Shown: one piece after another, positions 14,206 to 22,940 of the stretch
How positions within the stretch are numbered: position 1 is the stretch's first letter
Layout: each line of letters opens with the position of its first letter
NCBI RefSeq assembly: GCF_001661915.1
Contig: NZ_LYWY01000037.1
Location: 248,001 to 312,000 of the forward strand
DNA: 64,000 nt
Direction: 5' to 3'
DNA from: Croceicoccus pelagius
GTDB lineage: Bacteria; Pseudomonadota; Alphaproteobacteria; Sphingomonadales; Sphingomonadaceae
The notes under the pieces: model-generated
The model's database searches: none
Seen by the model: the letters and a program-made list of their open reading frames with translations, nothing else
What the model was told of the DNA's origin: nothing
Program-made: the position numbers and the translations under genes

Positions 14206-14236
14206 AAAAGGCGCGTCCCATAGGGCGCGCCTTTTT
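14206..14236 (+). terminator. Intrinsic terminator of gltBD
   Basis: AAAAGGCGCG (14206-14215) pairs with CGCGCCTTTT (14226-14235). TCC/GGG continue the stem (with a T-G wobble) to a 4-nt loop, and a T-rich run continues past 14236. It sits about 22 nt after the gltD stop and is a convincing Rho-independent terminator. Confidence 0.88.
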
Positions 14237-14294
14237 CTTTTGTGCTGCGTCACTTGAAGCTACTCAAGAATAAAATCAATCTTTGGGGGTCTCA

Positions 14295-14714
14295 ATGAAC
14301 AATCCGGCAGCGTCGATCTTGAAACTTGGTGGCGCGCTCGCGTTCCTGCTCCTTGTCATCGTCGGGGGCGGGCTCGGGTCTTGCGCGGCCTATAACTCAG
14401 TCCGCGTCTGGAACGCCGAGACCGCGGGCGAAGCGGAACTCGCTCAGGCATCGCAGAACCGCAAGATCGCGGTCCTCGAGGCGCAGGCCGCACTCGATAG
14501 TGCAAAACTGAAAGCCGATGCAGAGATCGAACGCGCCAAGGGTCTGGCCGAAGCCAACCGCATCGTTGCCGACAGCCTTGGCGGGCCCGAAGGCTACTTG
14601 CGCTACCTCTATATCCAGAACCTTGAGCAATCGCGCGGGCAGATCATCTATGTGCCCACGGAGGGCGGCTTGCCCATCCTAGAAGCGGGACGGCGCGCAG
14701 TTCCGGCGAACTAG
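14295..14714 (+). CDS. Small membrane protein, possible SPFH/band-7-like C-terminal remnant
   Basis: A 139-residue protein from the ATG at 14295. One transmembrane segment (about residues 10-30) is followed by an alanine-rich, charged helix and a tail ending YVPTEGGLPILEAGR. The segment AEIERAKGLAEANRIVADSLGG resembles the helical C-terminus of SPFH/prohibitin-type proteins, but the SPFH beta domain is absent. A Cys in the GSCAAY context after the hydrophobic stretch may be a lipobox-like site, though it is not a consensus one. The function is unknown. A short G-rich sequence upstream gives weak ribosome-binding support. Confidence 0.7.
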   Translation: MNNPAASILKLGGALAFLLLVIVGGGLGSCAAYNSVRVWNAETAGEAELAQASQNRKIAVLEAQAALDSAKLKADAEIERAKGLAEANRIVADSLGGPEGYLRYLYIQNLEQSRGQIIYVPTEGGLPILEAGRRAVPAN

Positions 14715-14718
14715 CCGG

Positions 14719-15114
14719 TCAATCGTCGCCCAGTTGCGCGGCGAGCCCAGCGGTGTCGAAATAGTCGCGCCATTCGGTGATCTTGCCGTCCTCTACCACG
14801 AAGATGCCCATCACGCCGATGCTCGCGACAACGCGGCCATCGGCGGCGACGACCTCGTCGATCCGCTCGTTCAGGACACGGTTGCCCTCGCTCGCGCTGG
14901 TCAGGGTTTCGACGCGGATGTGGCTGTCGGGGCCGGAGACCTCTTCGAAGCCTTCGATGAAGGCCAGCGTCTCATCAATCCCGCGCGTGTCGGACATGCC
15001 GACGTTGATGTAGCGGGTGTCGGGCGTGAAATAGAGCTGCACGGCCTCGGCGAAGCCGCCGGGCCTGCTCCACATCGACAGGAACGTGTCGACGGTTTCG
15101 GCAGGTGAGGGCAT
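14719..15114 (-). CDS. SnoaL-like / limonene-1,2-epoxide hydrolase-fold protein
   Basis: A 131-residue single-domain protein with the cone-shaped NTF2-like fold pattern: an N-terminal helix (VDTFLSMWSRPGGFAEAV), then a YFTPDTRYINVG strand, and a C-terminal VEDGKITEWRDYFD strand and helix typical of LEH/SnoaL families. The arginine and aspartate positions used by true limonene epoxide hydrolases are plausible (RGID, EWRDYFD), but substrate assignment is not possible. It lies convergent with the small membrane protein gene and immediately downstream of phaB on the same strand, separated from it by a hairpin. Confidence 0.7.
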   Translation of the reverse strand: MPSPAETVDTFLSMWSRPGGFAEAVQLYFTPDTRYINVGMSDTRGIDETLAFIEGFEEVSGPDSHIRVETLTSASEGNRVLNERIDEVVAADGRVVASIGVMGIFVVEDGKITEWRDYFDTAGLAAQLGDD

Positions 15115-15140
15115 GGGTCTTCCCCGTTCGCAAGAAAGGT

Positions 15141-15164
15141 GCGGCGGACCCGAAGACCCGCCGC
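15141..15164 (-). terminator. UUCG-capped hairpin after phaB
   Basis: Read on the minus strand, GCGGCGGGTC-TTCG-GGTCCGCCGC forms a 10-bp stem (two wobble pairs) closed by a TTCG tetraloop. It begins a few bases after the phaB stop. The tail ACCTTTCTTG is only moderately T-rich. It probably limits read-through into the SnoaL-like gene. Confidence 0.55.
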
Positions 15165-15170
15165 CCTTTG

Positions 15171-15893
15171 TCAGTACATGTGCTGACCGCCGTTGATCGA
15201 CAGCGTCGAACCGGTGACGAACGTCGCATCCTCTGCCACGAAAAAGGCGACGCCGCGTGCGATTTCATCGGCATGGCCGAGGCGGCCGACCGGGATCTTG
15301 GCGATGATCTTTTCGAGGACCGGTTCCGGCACGGCGGCGACCATGTCGGTGTCAATGTAACCCGGTGCGATCGCGTTCACGGTCACGCCGTACTTTGCAC
15401 CTTCCTGTGCCAGCGCTTTGGTAAATCCGTGGATGCCCGACTTTGCGGCGGCGTAGTTGACCTGTCCGTATTGACCGGCCTGGCCATTGACCGAACCGAT
15501 ATTGACGATGCGGCCCCACTTGCGTTCGCGCATGCCGGGAAAGGTTGCCTTCGCCATGTTGAAACAGCCGCCAAGGTTGACGCGCATGACTTCGTTCCAG
15601 TCCTCCCAGGTCATCTTGTGCAGCACGCCGTCGCGAGTGATGCCGGCGTTGTTCACCACGACATCGATCGGGCCGAGTTCATCGGCAATGCGCGCGCAGC
15701 CTTCGAGCGTCGCTTCATGGTCGCCCACGTCGAACTTGTAGGTGGGGATTCCGGTGCGGTCGGTAAACGCCTTCGCCTTCTCGTCGTTGCCTGCATAGTT
15801 CGCGGCAACGGTCATTCCCATTTCTTTGAGTGCGAGGCTGATACCCTCGCCGATGCCACGGCTTCCCCCGGTGACCACTGCAACTCGACTCAT
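15171..15893 (-). CDS. phaB: Acetoacetyl-CoA reductase (NADPH) PhaB
   Basis: Reduces acetoacetyl-CoA to (R)-3-hydroxybutyryl-CoA, the monomer for PHB. It is a 240-residue short-chain dehydrogenase with the cofactor motif TGGSRGIG at the N-terminus, NNAG near 85, a catalytic Ser in NIGSVNGQ and the YAAAK Tyr/Lys pair. The sequence VNGQAGQYGQVNYAAAKSG and the C-terminal ATFVTGSTLSINGGQHMY are characteristic of PhaB rather than FabG. A GGGAAG Shine-Dalgarno sequence sits 7 nt before the ATG. No phaA or phaC is adjacent, so the PHB genes are scattered. Confidence 0.9.
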   Translation of the reverse strand: MSRVAVVTGGSRGIGEGISLALKEMGMTVAANYAGNDEKAKAFTDRTGIPTYKFDVGDHEATLEGCARIADELGPIDVVVNNAGITRDGVLHKMTWEDWNEVMRVNLGGCFNMAKATFPGMRERKWGRIVNIGSVNGQAGQYGQVNYAAAKSGIHGFTKALAQEGAKYGVTVNAIAPGYIDTDMVAAVPEPVLEKIIAKIPVGRLGHADEIARGVAFFVAEDATFVTGSTLSINGGQHMY

Positions 15894-16106
15894 TGGATAC
15901 TTCCCTTTCAGTTGCTCTCCTTGCGAGCCAGCCTATGGGCCGGTCCCGCTCTCCACAAGCGGACTTTCGTCGCACCCTGCCTTAGCGAAACTATGCTGCG
16001 GTGCAACATAACGCAATAGTCTTTTCGCAAATGCAGCATAGACGTTCGGATAAGGCGCGAGGGCACGATCCGATCAGCCGCTAACAGGACACGAATTTTG
16101 TGAAAG

Positions 16107-16125
16107 CGCCGCGACAGGTGCGGCG
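16107..16125 (-). terminator. Hairpin downstream of the putative outer-membrane protein
   Basis: CGCCGC and GCGGCG form a 6-bp stem with a 7-nt loop just past the stop of the gene at 16133-16918. The minus-strand tail CTTTCACAAAATTC is only weakly T-rich. Confidence 0.35.
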
Positions 16126-16132
16126 ACCCGGA

Positions 16133-16918
16133 TCAGAAGCGGAAGCGCGTTCCGACGTAGACGGACTGGCTGTCCTGCTGTCCATCGGTCAGCGGGGTCA
16201 GGCGGTCACGGTCGCTCTGGTAACGGATACCGGCAGTGACCTTGAGGTTGCCGGCTACGCGATAGGCGCCGCCGACGTCGACCGACATGTCGTTCGAACC
16301 AGAGAGCGTGCGCGGCGAGGCACCGGGCAGGTTCTGTTTCTCGTCAAGCTCGACCACGGTGCTGAAGCGGCTTTTGTCGCTGGGCGCCTTGGCGGGCGTG
16401 AAGGTGCGAAGGTCGGGCGCGCCGATTTCGCCGATCGGGCTGCCGACCGTCAGGCTGCGCTTGCCGGTCTGAAGCACGTCGTCCGACTGAACGAAGCTCT
16501 GGTAGCCGCGCGACACGCCCAAGTTGAAGGCGACCGGCGCGACACCGGTGACGCCGCGACCAGCCTTGTCGGCGGCCTTGCGGACCGAGATGGCCTGCGC
16601 GGTTTCGGAATCGACGCGGACCGCGACAGTGATCGAACGTGGGCCCGTTTTCGTGCCGGCGGGCGTAAAGCGGAAGAGCGACCCCGCATCACCGCCACTA
16701 CCGCTTACGCGGCGCAGCGTGTCGACCAGCTTGGGATCGACCGAAGACGGCGTGAAGGCGCCGAGGCCGTCGGCGGCCGCGATGCTGAGATCGTGAATAG
16801 AGCTGCCGGAAACGGCGGCCACTGCGGACGACAGGCCGACCACGCAGGCAGCACCGGCGAGCAGGCCGGTGCCTGCACGCGTTACGCGCCTGAACATGGA
16901 TGCTTTTCCCGTCGCCAT
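16133..16918 (-). CDS. Putative secreted/outer-membrane protein, unknown function
   Basis: A 261-residue protein with an N-terminal signal region (basic MFRRVTRAG, hydrophobic LLAGAACVVGLSSAVAA). The body is Ser/Thr/Asp-rich. Its second half alternates polar and hydrophobic residues in strand-like runs (DVGGAYRVAGNLKVTAGIRY, then SVYVGTRFRF). It ends in Phe, the usual outer-membrane beta-barrel C-terminal signal. GGGAAG precedes the ATG at 16918; an internal ATG at 16897 is also possible. I do not recognise a family. An outer-membrane protein is inferred only from the signal peptide and the terminal RFRF. Confidence 0.65.
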   Translation of the reverse strand: MATGKASMFRRVTRAGTGLLAGAACVVGLSSAVAAVSGSSIHDLSIAAADGLGAFTPSSVDPKLVDTLRRVSGSGGDAGSLFRFTPAGTKTGPRSITVAVRVDSETAQAISVRKAADKAGRGVTGVAPVAFNLGVSRGYQSFVQSDDVLQTGKRSLTVGSPIGEIGAPDLRTFTPAKAPSDKSRFSTVVELDEKQNLPGASPRTLSGSNDMSVDVGGAYRVAGNLKVTAGIRYQSDRDRLTPLTDGQQDSQSVYVGTRFRF

Positions 16919-17303
16919 GATGGCTTCCCGCTATCTCCGTCTCTCAACCGACCCTACGCTGTTGCGACGGGCCGGTTCCCAGCTGCGACCGGTTTTTGGC
17001 CACGTCAACCAAGCTACTATGCAATCCGTGTGCCTGCCAAGCCTTGATGTGTCGCTGAAAACCGATTCAGCGCAATATGTTGCAAGGAATCCGCAGGGTG
17101 GTTTTTCGGCCATCTCCGGTTAATCGTCACAGCGCCTTATACCGGCCCGGCGAAGTCTGCACCTGGCCTTAGTCCTATTAAGCAACGGTGGTAGTCCCGC
17201 CTCGACGCTTGCCGCCCGCCGTTGCGCGGGATAGAGCATGCCCGAGCCGGACGAAGCAGATGCTTCGCAAGACATTCATTCTGCCCAAGGATACTGAGAT
17301 TCG
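16919..17303. other. Intergenic region without a recognisable gene (385 bp)
   Basis: It separates the divergent outer-membrane-type gene and the DUF3576 lipoprotein gene and must hold promoters for both. I see no convincing small gene. One weak element is CCGGT (16972-16976) pairing with ACCGG (16988-16992), followed by TTTTT. It looks terminator-like on the plus strand but has no upstream plus-strand gene to serve. Confidence 0.5.
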
Positions 17304-17750
17304 ATGATCGGCAAGACCACCACTTTCGCCAAGACGCTGTTGCTGACCGGCGCGCTGGCCGCGCTTTCCGCATGCGGCGGCAGCAAGGACGCGGTCAAGG
17401 CCGACCTTGCGGCAAGCCAGGTCACCACGATCGGCGTCAACGCCTACCTCTGGCGCGCCAGCCTCGACACGCTGAGCTTTGCACCGCTGGTCCAGACCGA
17501 TTCGAACGGCGGCGTCATAGTGACCGACTGGTATACGAACCCCGCCAATCCGGGTGAGCGTATGAAGGTCACGGTCACGATCCTGGATCAGGACCTGCGC
17601 GCCGATGCACTGCGCGTTGCCGCCAGCCGCGAGGTTTCGCAGGGCGGGGCATGGGTCGCGTCGCCGGTCCAGGCCGCCACGATCCAGAAGCTGGAAGACA
17701 TCATCCTCACGCGGGCGCGCGAACTGCGCCGTGACGCGCTGACCGGCTGA
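17304..17750 (+). CDS. DUF3576 family lipoprotein
   Basis: A 148-residue predicted lipoprotein. The hydrophobic signal [10 protein letters not shown] is followed by the lipobox LSAC with the acylated Cys near residue 23. The mature part starts with a short linker and contains [17 protein letters not shown], the hallmark stretch of the DUF3576 family, which in alphaproteobacteria is regularly found next to leuS. AAGGA lies about 12 nt upstream of the ATG. The C-terminal helix ([20 protein letters not shown]) ends the protein 23 nt before leuS. The function is unknown; an envelope role alongside the LptE gene downstream is only a guess. Confidence 0.85.
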   Translation: MIGKTTTFAKTLLLTGALAALSACGGSKDAVKADLAASQVTTIGVNAYLWRASLDTLSFAPLVQTDSNGGVIVTDWYTNPANPGERMKVTVTILDQDLRADALRVAASREVSQGGAWVASPVQAATIQKLEDIILTRARELRRDALTG

Positions 17751-17773
17751 TCGTACGCCAGGGGCATTCGAAG

Positions 17774-20296
17774 ATGACTGAAGAGCGTTTCGATCCGTCG
17801 GTCGCCGACGGACGCTGGCAGCGCGCGTGGGACGAGGCAGAAGTCTTCCGCGCGGATTCGAACAGCGACAAGCCGAAGAGCTACGTGCTCGAGATGTTCC
17901 CCTATCCTTCGGGGCGCATACACATCGGCCACGTACGAAATTACACGATGGGGGACGTGCTGGCGCGCTTCAAGGCGATGACCGGGTGCGAAGTACTCCA
18001 CCCGATGGGCTGGGACGCGTTCGGCATGCCGGCCGAAAACGCCGCCATGGAAAAGGGCGTGCACCCCGGTGGCTGGACGCGCGAGAACATCGCCAACATG
18101 AAGGCGCAATTGCAGCGCCTTGGCTTCGCGCTCGACTGGAGCCGCGAGTTCGCGACCTGCGATGCAGAATACTACGGCCACGAACAGGCGCTCTTTCTTG
18201 AATTCTACAAGCATGGCCTTGTCTATCGCCGCGAATCCGCGGTGAACTGGGACCCGGTCGACATGACCGTGCTGGCCAACGAACAGGTCATCGACGGGCG
18301 CGGCTGGCGTTCGGGCGCACTGGTCGAGAAGCGCAAGCTGTCGCAGTGGTTCCTCAAGATCACGCAGTTCGCCGACGACCTGCTCGAAGGGCTGGACGGT
18401 CTCGACAAGTGGCCGGAAAAGGTCCGGCTGATGCAGGAAAACTGGATCGGCAAGTCGACCGGCCTGCAGGCGCACTTCAAGGGTTCGAACTTCGACGAGA
18501 CGATCGAGGTCTATACCACGCGCCCCGACACGATCTTTGGTGCCAGCTTCGTTGCGGTTGCCGCCGATCACCCGATCGCGCAGGCCCTTGCCGACACGAA
18601 CCATGAAGCCGCCGACTTCATCAAGCTCTGCAAGGCCGGCGGCACGACCGCGGCCGAGCTGGAAACGGCGGAAAAGCTGGGCTTCGACACCGGCCTGAAA
18701 GTTACGCACCCTTTCACGGGTGAAGATCTTCCGGTGTGGATCGCGAACTTCGTGCTGATGGAATACGGCACCGGCGCGATCATGGCCGTGCCGGGCCATG
18801 ACCAGCGCGACTTCGAATTCGCGACCAAATACGGCCTTCCCATCAAGCGCGTCGTCGCGGCCAGTAAGGCTGACGCCGACAAGCCTTTCGCAGGCGAGGC
18901 CGAGGCAGGTGAGGGCATAGTCGTCAATTCGGACTTCCTTACCGGCCTCTCGGTCGAGGATGCGAAGACCGCGATAATCACCCGCGCTGCTGAAGACGGC
19001 TGGGGCGTTCCCAAAACGCAGTATCGCCTGCGCGACTGGGGCGTTTCGCGTCAGCGGTACTGGGGCACGCCGATCCCGATGATCCACTGCGACGCCTGCG
19101 GCGTGGTGCCGGTGCCGAAGGACCAGCTTCCCGTCACGCTGCCCGATGACGTGGATTTCAAGACGCCGGGCAACCCGCTCGACCGTCATCCGACGTGGAA
19201 GCATGTCGATTGCCCCAAGTGCGGCGCAAAAGCGCGGCGCGAGACCGACACGCTCGACACGTTTGCCGATTCCAGCTGGTACTTCCTGCGCTTTGCCAGC
19301 CAGCCGGGCGACAAGCCGTTCGACGCGGCCGAAGTCGCCAAGTGGCTGCCGGTAAACCAGTACATCGGCGGGATCGAGCACGCGATCCTGCACTTGCTCT
19401 ACGCCCGCTTCTGGACGCGCGCTCTGGCCCATTGCGGCATGATCGAGGTGAAGGAACCCTTCGCCCAGCTCTTCACGCAAGGCATGGTCACGCACGAGAC
19501 CTACAGCCGCGAGGCCGATGGTCGGCCGGTCTATTTCAGTCCGAGCGAAGTCGTGCGCGACGGCAATGGCGCGACCTTGAAGGACGATGGCCAGCCCGTC
19601 GAAATCGGCCGCGTCATCAAGATGTCGAAGTCGAAGAAGAACGTCGTCGACCCGGATGAGATCGTGGCCCGGTACGGCGCGGACGCGGTGCGCTGGTTCA
19701 TGCTGTCCGACAGCCCGCCCGAACGCGACCTGCCGTGGAGCGAGGCCGGCATCGAAGGTTGTGGCCGTTTCGTGCAGCGCCTGTGGCGTCTGTTCGGCCA
19801 GTACGACGCGAATGCCAAAGGCGACGACAAGGCGTTGGCGCGCAAGATGCACCAGACGATCGCCGCGGTTGCCGACGATATCGAGGCCTTGAGCTTCAAC
19901 AAGGCCGTGGCGCGCATCTACGAGCTGACCAATGCCGCCGAAAAGGCCGCGCCTTCGGCCAGCCGCAGCGAGACGATCCGTGCTCTCATGCTGCTCGTCG
20001 CGCCGATGATGCCGCACTTGTCGGAAGAGGCGTGGAGCCGCGCACGGATGGACGGCCTTATCGCCGAAGCCGCATGGCCTACTTATGAAGAGGCGATGCT
20101 GGTCGAGGACGAAGTGACCATCGCCGTGCAGGTGAAGGGCAAGCTTCGCGACACGCTGACGGTGGCCAAGGGGACCGGCAAGGACGAACTGGAGGCGCTT
20201 GCGCTTGCCAGCGAGAAAGTCCAGCGTAACATTGATGGAGCGCCCGTCCGCAAGGTGATCGTGGTGCCCGACAGGCTGGTGAACATCGTCGTCTGA
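17774..20296 (+). CDS. leuS: Leucyl-tRNA synthetase
   Basis: An 840-residue class I synthetase that charges tRNA-Leu. The HIGH motif occurs as HIGH near residue 53 ([14 protein letters not shown]) and KMSKS at 616-620 (IKMSKSKKN). The editing CP1 domain has [12 protein letters not shown] zinc-finger-like CDACG...CPKCG pair lies between. The C-terminal anticodon-binding region is complete. The stop TGA shares its last base with the ATG of lptE, so translation of the two is coupled. Confidence 0.98.
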   Translation: MTEERFDPSVADGRWQRAWDEAEVFRADSNSDKPKSYVLEMFPYPSGRIHIGHVRNYTMGDVLARFKAMTGCEVLHPMGWDAFGMPAENAAMEKGVHPGGWTRENIANMKAQLQRLGFALDWSREFATCDAEYYGHEQALFLEFYKHGLVYRRESAVNWDPVDMTVLANEQVIDGRGWRSGALVEKRKLSQWFLKITQFADDLLEGLDGLDKWPEKVRLMQENWIGKSTGLQAHFKGSNFDETIEVYTTRPDTIFGASFVAVAADHPIAQALADTNHEAADFIKLCKAGGTTAAELETAEKLGFDTGLKVTHPFTGEDLPVWIANFVLMEYGTGAIMAVPGHDQRDFEFATKYGLPIKRVVAASKADADKPFAGEAEAGEGIVVNSDFLTGLSVEDAKTAIITRAAEDGWGVPKTQYRLRDWGVSRQRYWGTPIPMIHCDACGVVPVPKDQLPVTLPDDVDFKTPGNPLDRHPTWKHVDCPKCGAKARRETDTLDTFADSSWYFLRFASQPGDKPFDAAEVAKWLPVNQYIGGIEHAILHLLYARFWTRALAHCGMIEVKEPFAQLFTQGMVTHETYSREADGRPVYFSPSEVVRDGNGATLKDDGQPVEIGRVIKMSKSKKNVVDPDEIVARYGADAVRWFMLSDSPPERDLPWSEAGIEGCGRFVQRLWRLFGQYDANAKGDDKALARKMHQTIAAVADDIEALSFNKAVARIYELTNAAEKAAPSASRSETIRALMLLVAPMMPHLSEEAWSRARMDGLIAEAAWPTYEEAMLVEDEVTIAVQVKGKLRDTLTVAKGTGKDELEALALASEKVQRNIDGAPVRKVIVVPDRLVNIVV

Positions 20297-20778
20297 TGCG
20301 CTTTCTCGTACTCCCTCTTGCCCTGATGCTGTCCGCCTGCGGGCTGTCGCCCATGTATGCGGGCGGTGGCGACGGGCAGGTCGCGACGGGGCTGTCCTCA
20401 GTTTCGGTGAGCGCGATCCCCGGACAGCAGGGCTGGCTGATGCGCGATGCGCTCAATGACCGGCTCGGCTCGGCCAGCGCGTCGCCGCGTTATCGGCTCG
20501 ACGTGCGGCTCGACGATCAGCTCGAAGGGCTTGGTCTGCTCTCGGATGACACGATCGGGCGCGAACGCCGCACTTTGCGTGCGCGTTATCGGCTGGTCGA
20601 TCTTGCGACGGGTGAAACCGTACTCGACGCCACGGCCGGTGCCGATGCGGGTATCGACGTGGTCTCCAGCGAATATGCGACGATCGCGGCCGAACAGACT
20701 GCTCTTGAAAACCTGACGGTCGAAGTCGCTAACCGCATCGTGACCAGCGTGGCCTTAAAGCTGCGCACGGCAGGGTGA
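20296..20778 (+). CDS. lptE: LPS-assembly lipoprotein LptE
   Basis: A 160-residue outer-membrane lipoprotein that plugs and assembles the LptD translocon. A short signal ([15 protein letters not shown]) places the lipobox Cys at residue 15, followed by GLSPMYAGG, a form typical of alphaproteobacterial LptE. The rest matches the family in size and in its position between leuS and holA. The start overlaps the leuS stop by one base (TGATG) and the end overlaps the holA GTG by four bases (GTGA). Identification leans on this conserved order as much as on the divergent sequence. Confidence 0.9.
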   Translation: MRFLVLPLALMLSACGLSPMYAGGGDGQVATGLSSVSVSAIPGQQGWLMRDALNDRLGSASASPRYRLDVRLDDQLEGLGLLSDDTIGRERRTLRARYRLVDLATGETVLDATAGADAGIDVVSSEYATIAAEQTALENLTVEVANRIVTSVALKLRTAG

Positions 20779-21818
20779 AGGCGACACAACGCAACTTCGC
20801 CTCTGCCGCTGCGGGTGCGGCGCGCAAGGCGCGGATCTTCTTCTTCTGCGGTCCCGACGAGGCCGGTGCCCACGGCGCTGCGGCGCGCATCGTCTCCTTG
20901 CTCGACGCGCCGGGTGAGAAAGTCGAGATCGAGGGATCGGATCTCAAGAAGGACCCGGTCCGACTGGCGGACGAGACCCGCTCCACTTCGCTCTTCGGTG
21001 ACCGCCGCCACATCATCGTGCGCGCCAATGGCGATGAAGCGCACGACGCGGTGAAGATCCTGACCGACAGCGATGCGGCGGACATTGCCGAGGGCTGGCC
21101 GGTCCTGATCGTCGCGAGCAGCGCGACCGACAAGTCGCGCACGGCAAAGCTGCTGGAAAAGCGCGACGATGCGCTCGTCGTCATGTTCTACCCGCCCGAC
21201 CTCGCATCGGTTACGGGCGAAGTGCGGCGGCTGGCCGATGCGGCGGGCCTGCGTATGGGATCGGAACTGGCGCAGCGCATCGCGGGTTCGGTCGGGCTCG
21301 ACATCCGAATGGCGGCATCCGAAGTCCAGAAGCTCGCGCTCTATCTCGATGCCGATGCGCAGGCCCCGCGCAGCGTGAGCGCCGAAGACCTTGACGCCAT
21401 CGCGGCAGAGACAGAGGACGACGGCATGATGCCGCTGGTCGACGCTGTGCTGTCGGGCGATGCGGCAGCAGTGCCGCACGAACTGGCGCGGTTCAAGCAG
21501 CTTGGCCTCAACCCCGTCGGTACGGTCCTCGCGATGGAGCGGCGCGTGGCGCAACTGGCCCAGCTTGCCGCGCGCATGGGCGACCGCCCCGATGTTGCGG
21601 GCTTCGTTAAGGGCGAGGTCGATGCCCGCCGCCTGTTCTTCCGCGACAAGGACGCGATCGCGCGTCAGCTTCAGCTATGGCGCGGCGCGCGTCTTGCCAG
21701 ACTGGGCGAAAGGCTGATCGAACTGCACCGTTCGCTGCTCGCCGACAGCCAGGCTGCACCGCTTCTTTTCGCGGCTGGCTGCACTCAGATCGCGCAAGCG
21801 GCCCGTGGACGCAGGTAA
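20775..21818 (+). CDS. holA: DNA polymerase III subunit delta
   Basis: A 347-residue clamp-loader subunit that opens the sliding clamp. The GTG start is at 20775 inside GTGA, overlapping the lptE stop. The N-terminal AAA-like domain begins FFFCGPDEAGAHGAAARI. The middle part has RHIIVRANGDEAHDAVKIL and LIVASSATDKSRTAKLLEK. The helical C-terminal collar (LARFKQLGLNPVGTVLAMER, RRLFFRDKDAIARQLQLW) matches HolA. It is the last gene of the leuS cluster. In many relatives parB lies next; here the accessory island begins about 55 nt downstream. Confidence 0.93.
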   Translation: MKATQRNFASAAAGAARKARIFFFCGPDEAGAHGAAARIVSLLDAPGEKVEIEGSDLKKDPVRLADETRSTSLFGDRRHIIVRANGDEAHDAVKILTDSDAADIAEGWPVLIVASSATDKSRTAKLLEKRDDALVVMFYPPDLASVTGEVRRLADAAGLRMGSELAQRIAGSVGLDIRMAASEVQKLALYLDADAQAPRSVSAEDLDAIAAETEDDGMMPLVDAVLSGDAAAVPHELARFKQLGLNPVGTVLAMERRVAQLAQLAARMGDRPDVAGFVKGEVDARRLFFRDKDAIARQLQLWRGARLARLGERLIELHRSLLADSQAAPLLFAAGCTQIAQAARGRR

Positions 21819-21873
21819 CCGCATTCGACAGGTTTTATGAGGCGTTCGGCGTTGGCTTGTCCGGCGTGCGGTT

Positions 21874-22404
21874 CTATAAGGGTTTTCCCTTAGCCCCACT
21901 GAACGACATCGAAACAGCCACGTGAACCGGCCCTTCAGATCTGGCATATTCACCGTGTCCGAACCGCACGCCAGCCGACCACTGCGCGCCTTCACCCGAT
22001 TGCAGCGTAATCTGCGTGTCACCCGCCGCAACCGGAGCGCCCAGCTCCGACATGACCGTGGGATAGGCCCACGTAGTCCAGCCCGAGGCCTGGACGCCGC
22101 GCGAGTAGCGAAATTCGAGCGTGGAGCCATTGCCGTCGAGCAGCCTCATCCCTTCAGGGACGATTACGGCAGGTTGCTGGCTCACCGTATGGGACCGGAT
22201 CGGTGCCGTCGCAGAGATCCGTTCGAGCGGGTAGTAGCCGTGCGCTAGCCTGACGACGGTCTTGCCGTCGGCAAAGGCGTTTTCGAAGGCGGCGGTATTG
22301 ACGTTCCTGTTGCCGTCTTCGGCAAGGCCATAGTCTTCAAGCGCCGGGACCTGCCGGGCGAACGAGCGCGCCGCGAGGCCGCGTGCGATAATGTCCTGTC
22401 CCAT
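21874..22404 (-). CDS. Phage-tail/pectate-lyase-fold N-terminal fragment, probably truncated
   Basis: A 176-residue protein. The stretch NVNTAAFENAFADGKTVVRL resembles the start of right-handed beta-helix (pectate-lyase-like, tailspike) proteins, in which a counter helix is followed by an YPLERI-type strand. The later part (AGDTQITLQSGEGAQWSAG) resembles short phage appendage repeats. Full proteins of this kind normally carry several hundred more residues of beta-helix. Here a stop occurs inside a small hairpin (TAAGGG-TTTT-CCCTTA, 21877-21892) and holA ends 55 nt further on. It starts 3 nt after the stop of the upstream small gene. The function is unproven; it is possibly a decayed adhesin or tail gene. 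Confidence 0.55.
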   Translation of the reverse strand: MGQDIIARGLAARSFARQVPALEDYGLAEDGNRNVNTAAFENAFADGKTVVRLAHGYYPLERISATAPIRSHTVSQQPAVIVPEGMRLLDGNGSTLEFRYSRGVQASGWTTWAYPTVMSELGAPVAAGDTQITLQSGEGAQWSAGVRFGHGEYARSEGPVHVAVSMSFSGAKGKPL

Positions 22405-22407
22405 GGC

Positions 22408-22848
22408 TCAGTGCTCCAGCCGGTAGTTCAGCGTGCCGGACGTGACGGCAATTTCCAGGTAGAGCTGCACATTCGCGGTCGGCTCTTCCCAGACCTGTTC
22501 GCAGGCATTGCCGGTAAAGCGACCCCAGGGCTGGCCGCCCAGCGTAAGGGGCTGACGCGTGGCGCCGCCATCGCTGGAGCGGGTGACGGAAACGCTGCCC
22601 GTCCATGTTCCTTCGAGCACGATCGTCACCGCTTTCCCGGCAGCCGGGGAGAAGGGCGCGGACGTCGCGGTGCCGGTCGCGCTTCCGGTCAGCCGGGACG
22701 GGAGAACAACCGCGCTGCCGTCGGACGAAACGGGCAGGGGGAAATCGCTGGAAACGGGGACGACCGTACCGTCTGGGGCAAGCACGCCGATACTGTTGAG
22801 TGTTGCGTAACCACTGGGAACGCGCAGGGGCGGATTTGGCATTGGCAC
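22408..22848 (-). CDS. Small phage-virion-like protein of unknown function
   Basis: A 146-residue protein with no signal peptide. The N-terminal half is Pro/Ser/Val-rich linker (VPVSSDFPLPVSSDGSAVV). The C-terminal half (VLEGTWTGSVSVTRSSDGG, then ACEQVWEEPTANVQLYLEI) looks like the compact beta domains of phage tail or head-decoration proteins. An excellent Shine-Dalgarno sequence TAGGAGGT precedes the ATG. It forms a two-gene unit with the truncated beta-helix-like gene. No terminase, portal or capsid gene is nearby, so this is an orphan module. Family assignment is by resemblance only. Confidence 0.55.
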   Translation of the reverse strand: MPMPNPPLRVPSGYATLNSIGVLAPDGTVVPVSSDFPLPVSSDGSAVVLPSRLTGSATGTATSAPFSPAAGKAVTIVLEGTWTGSVSVTRSSDGGATRQPLTLGGQPWGRFTGNACEQVWEEPTANVQLYLEIAVTSGTLNYRLEH

Positions 22849-22874
22849 CTCCTAGGGATTGATTCGGAGGATGA

Positions 22875-22893
22875 AATAACCAAATAGGTTATT
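22875..22893. promoter_or_regulatory. AT-rich inverted repeat, possible operator
   Basis: AATAACC-aaata-GGTTATT, a perfect 7-bp inverted repeat centred about 36 nt upstream of the ATG of the small phage-like gene. It lies in the divergent region shared with the glycosyltransferase gene. Its A+T richness stands out in this high-G+C DNA. It is a candidate binding site for an unidentified regulator. Confidence 0.45.
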
Positions 22894-22940
22894 GTAGGAA
22901 AGTTCTTTGCCCCAGCGGGGTTTTGAGCCATGCACCCGCG

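Noticed and set aside
17588-20017. 809-residue open frame antisense to leuS
   Set aside because: It is a shadow of leuS in the complementary frame with no domain signature and no plausible ribosome site.
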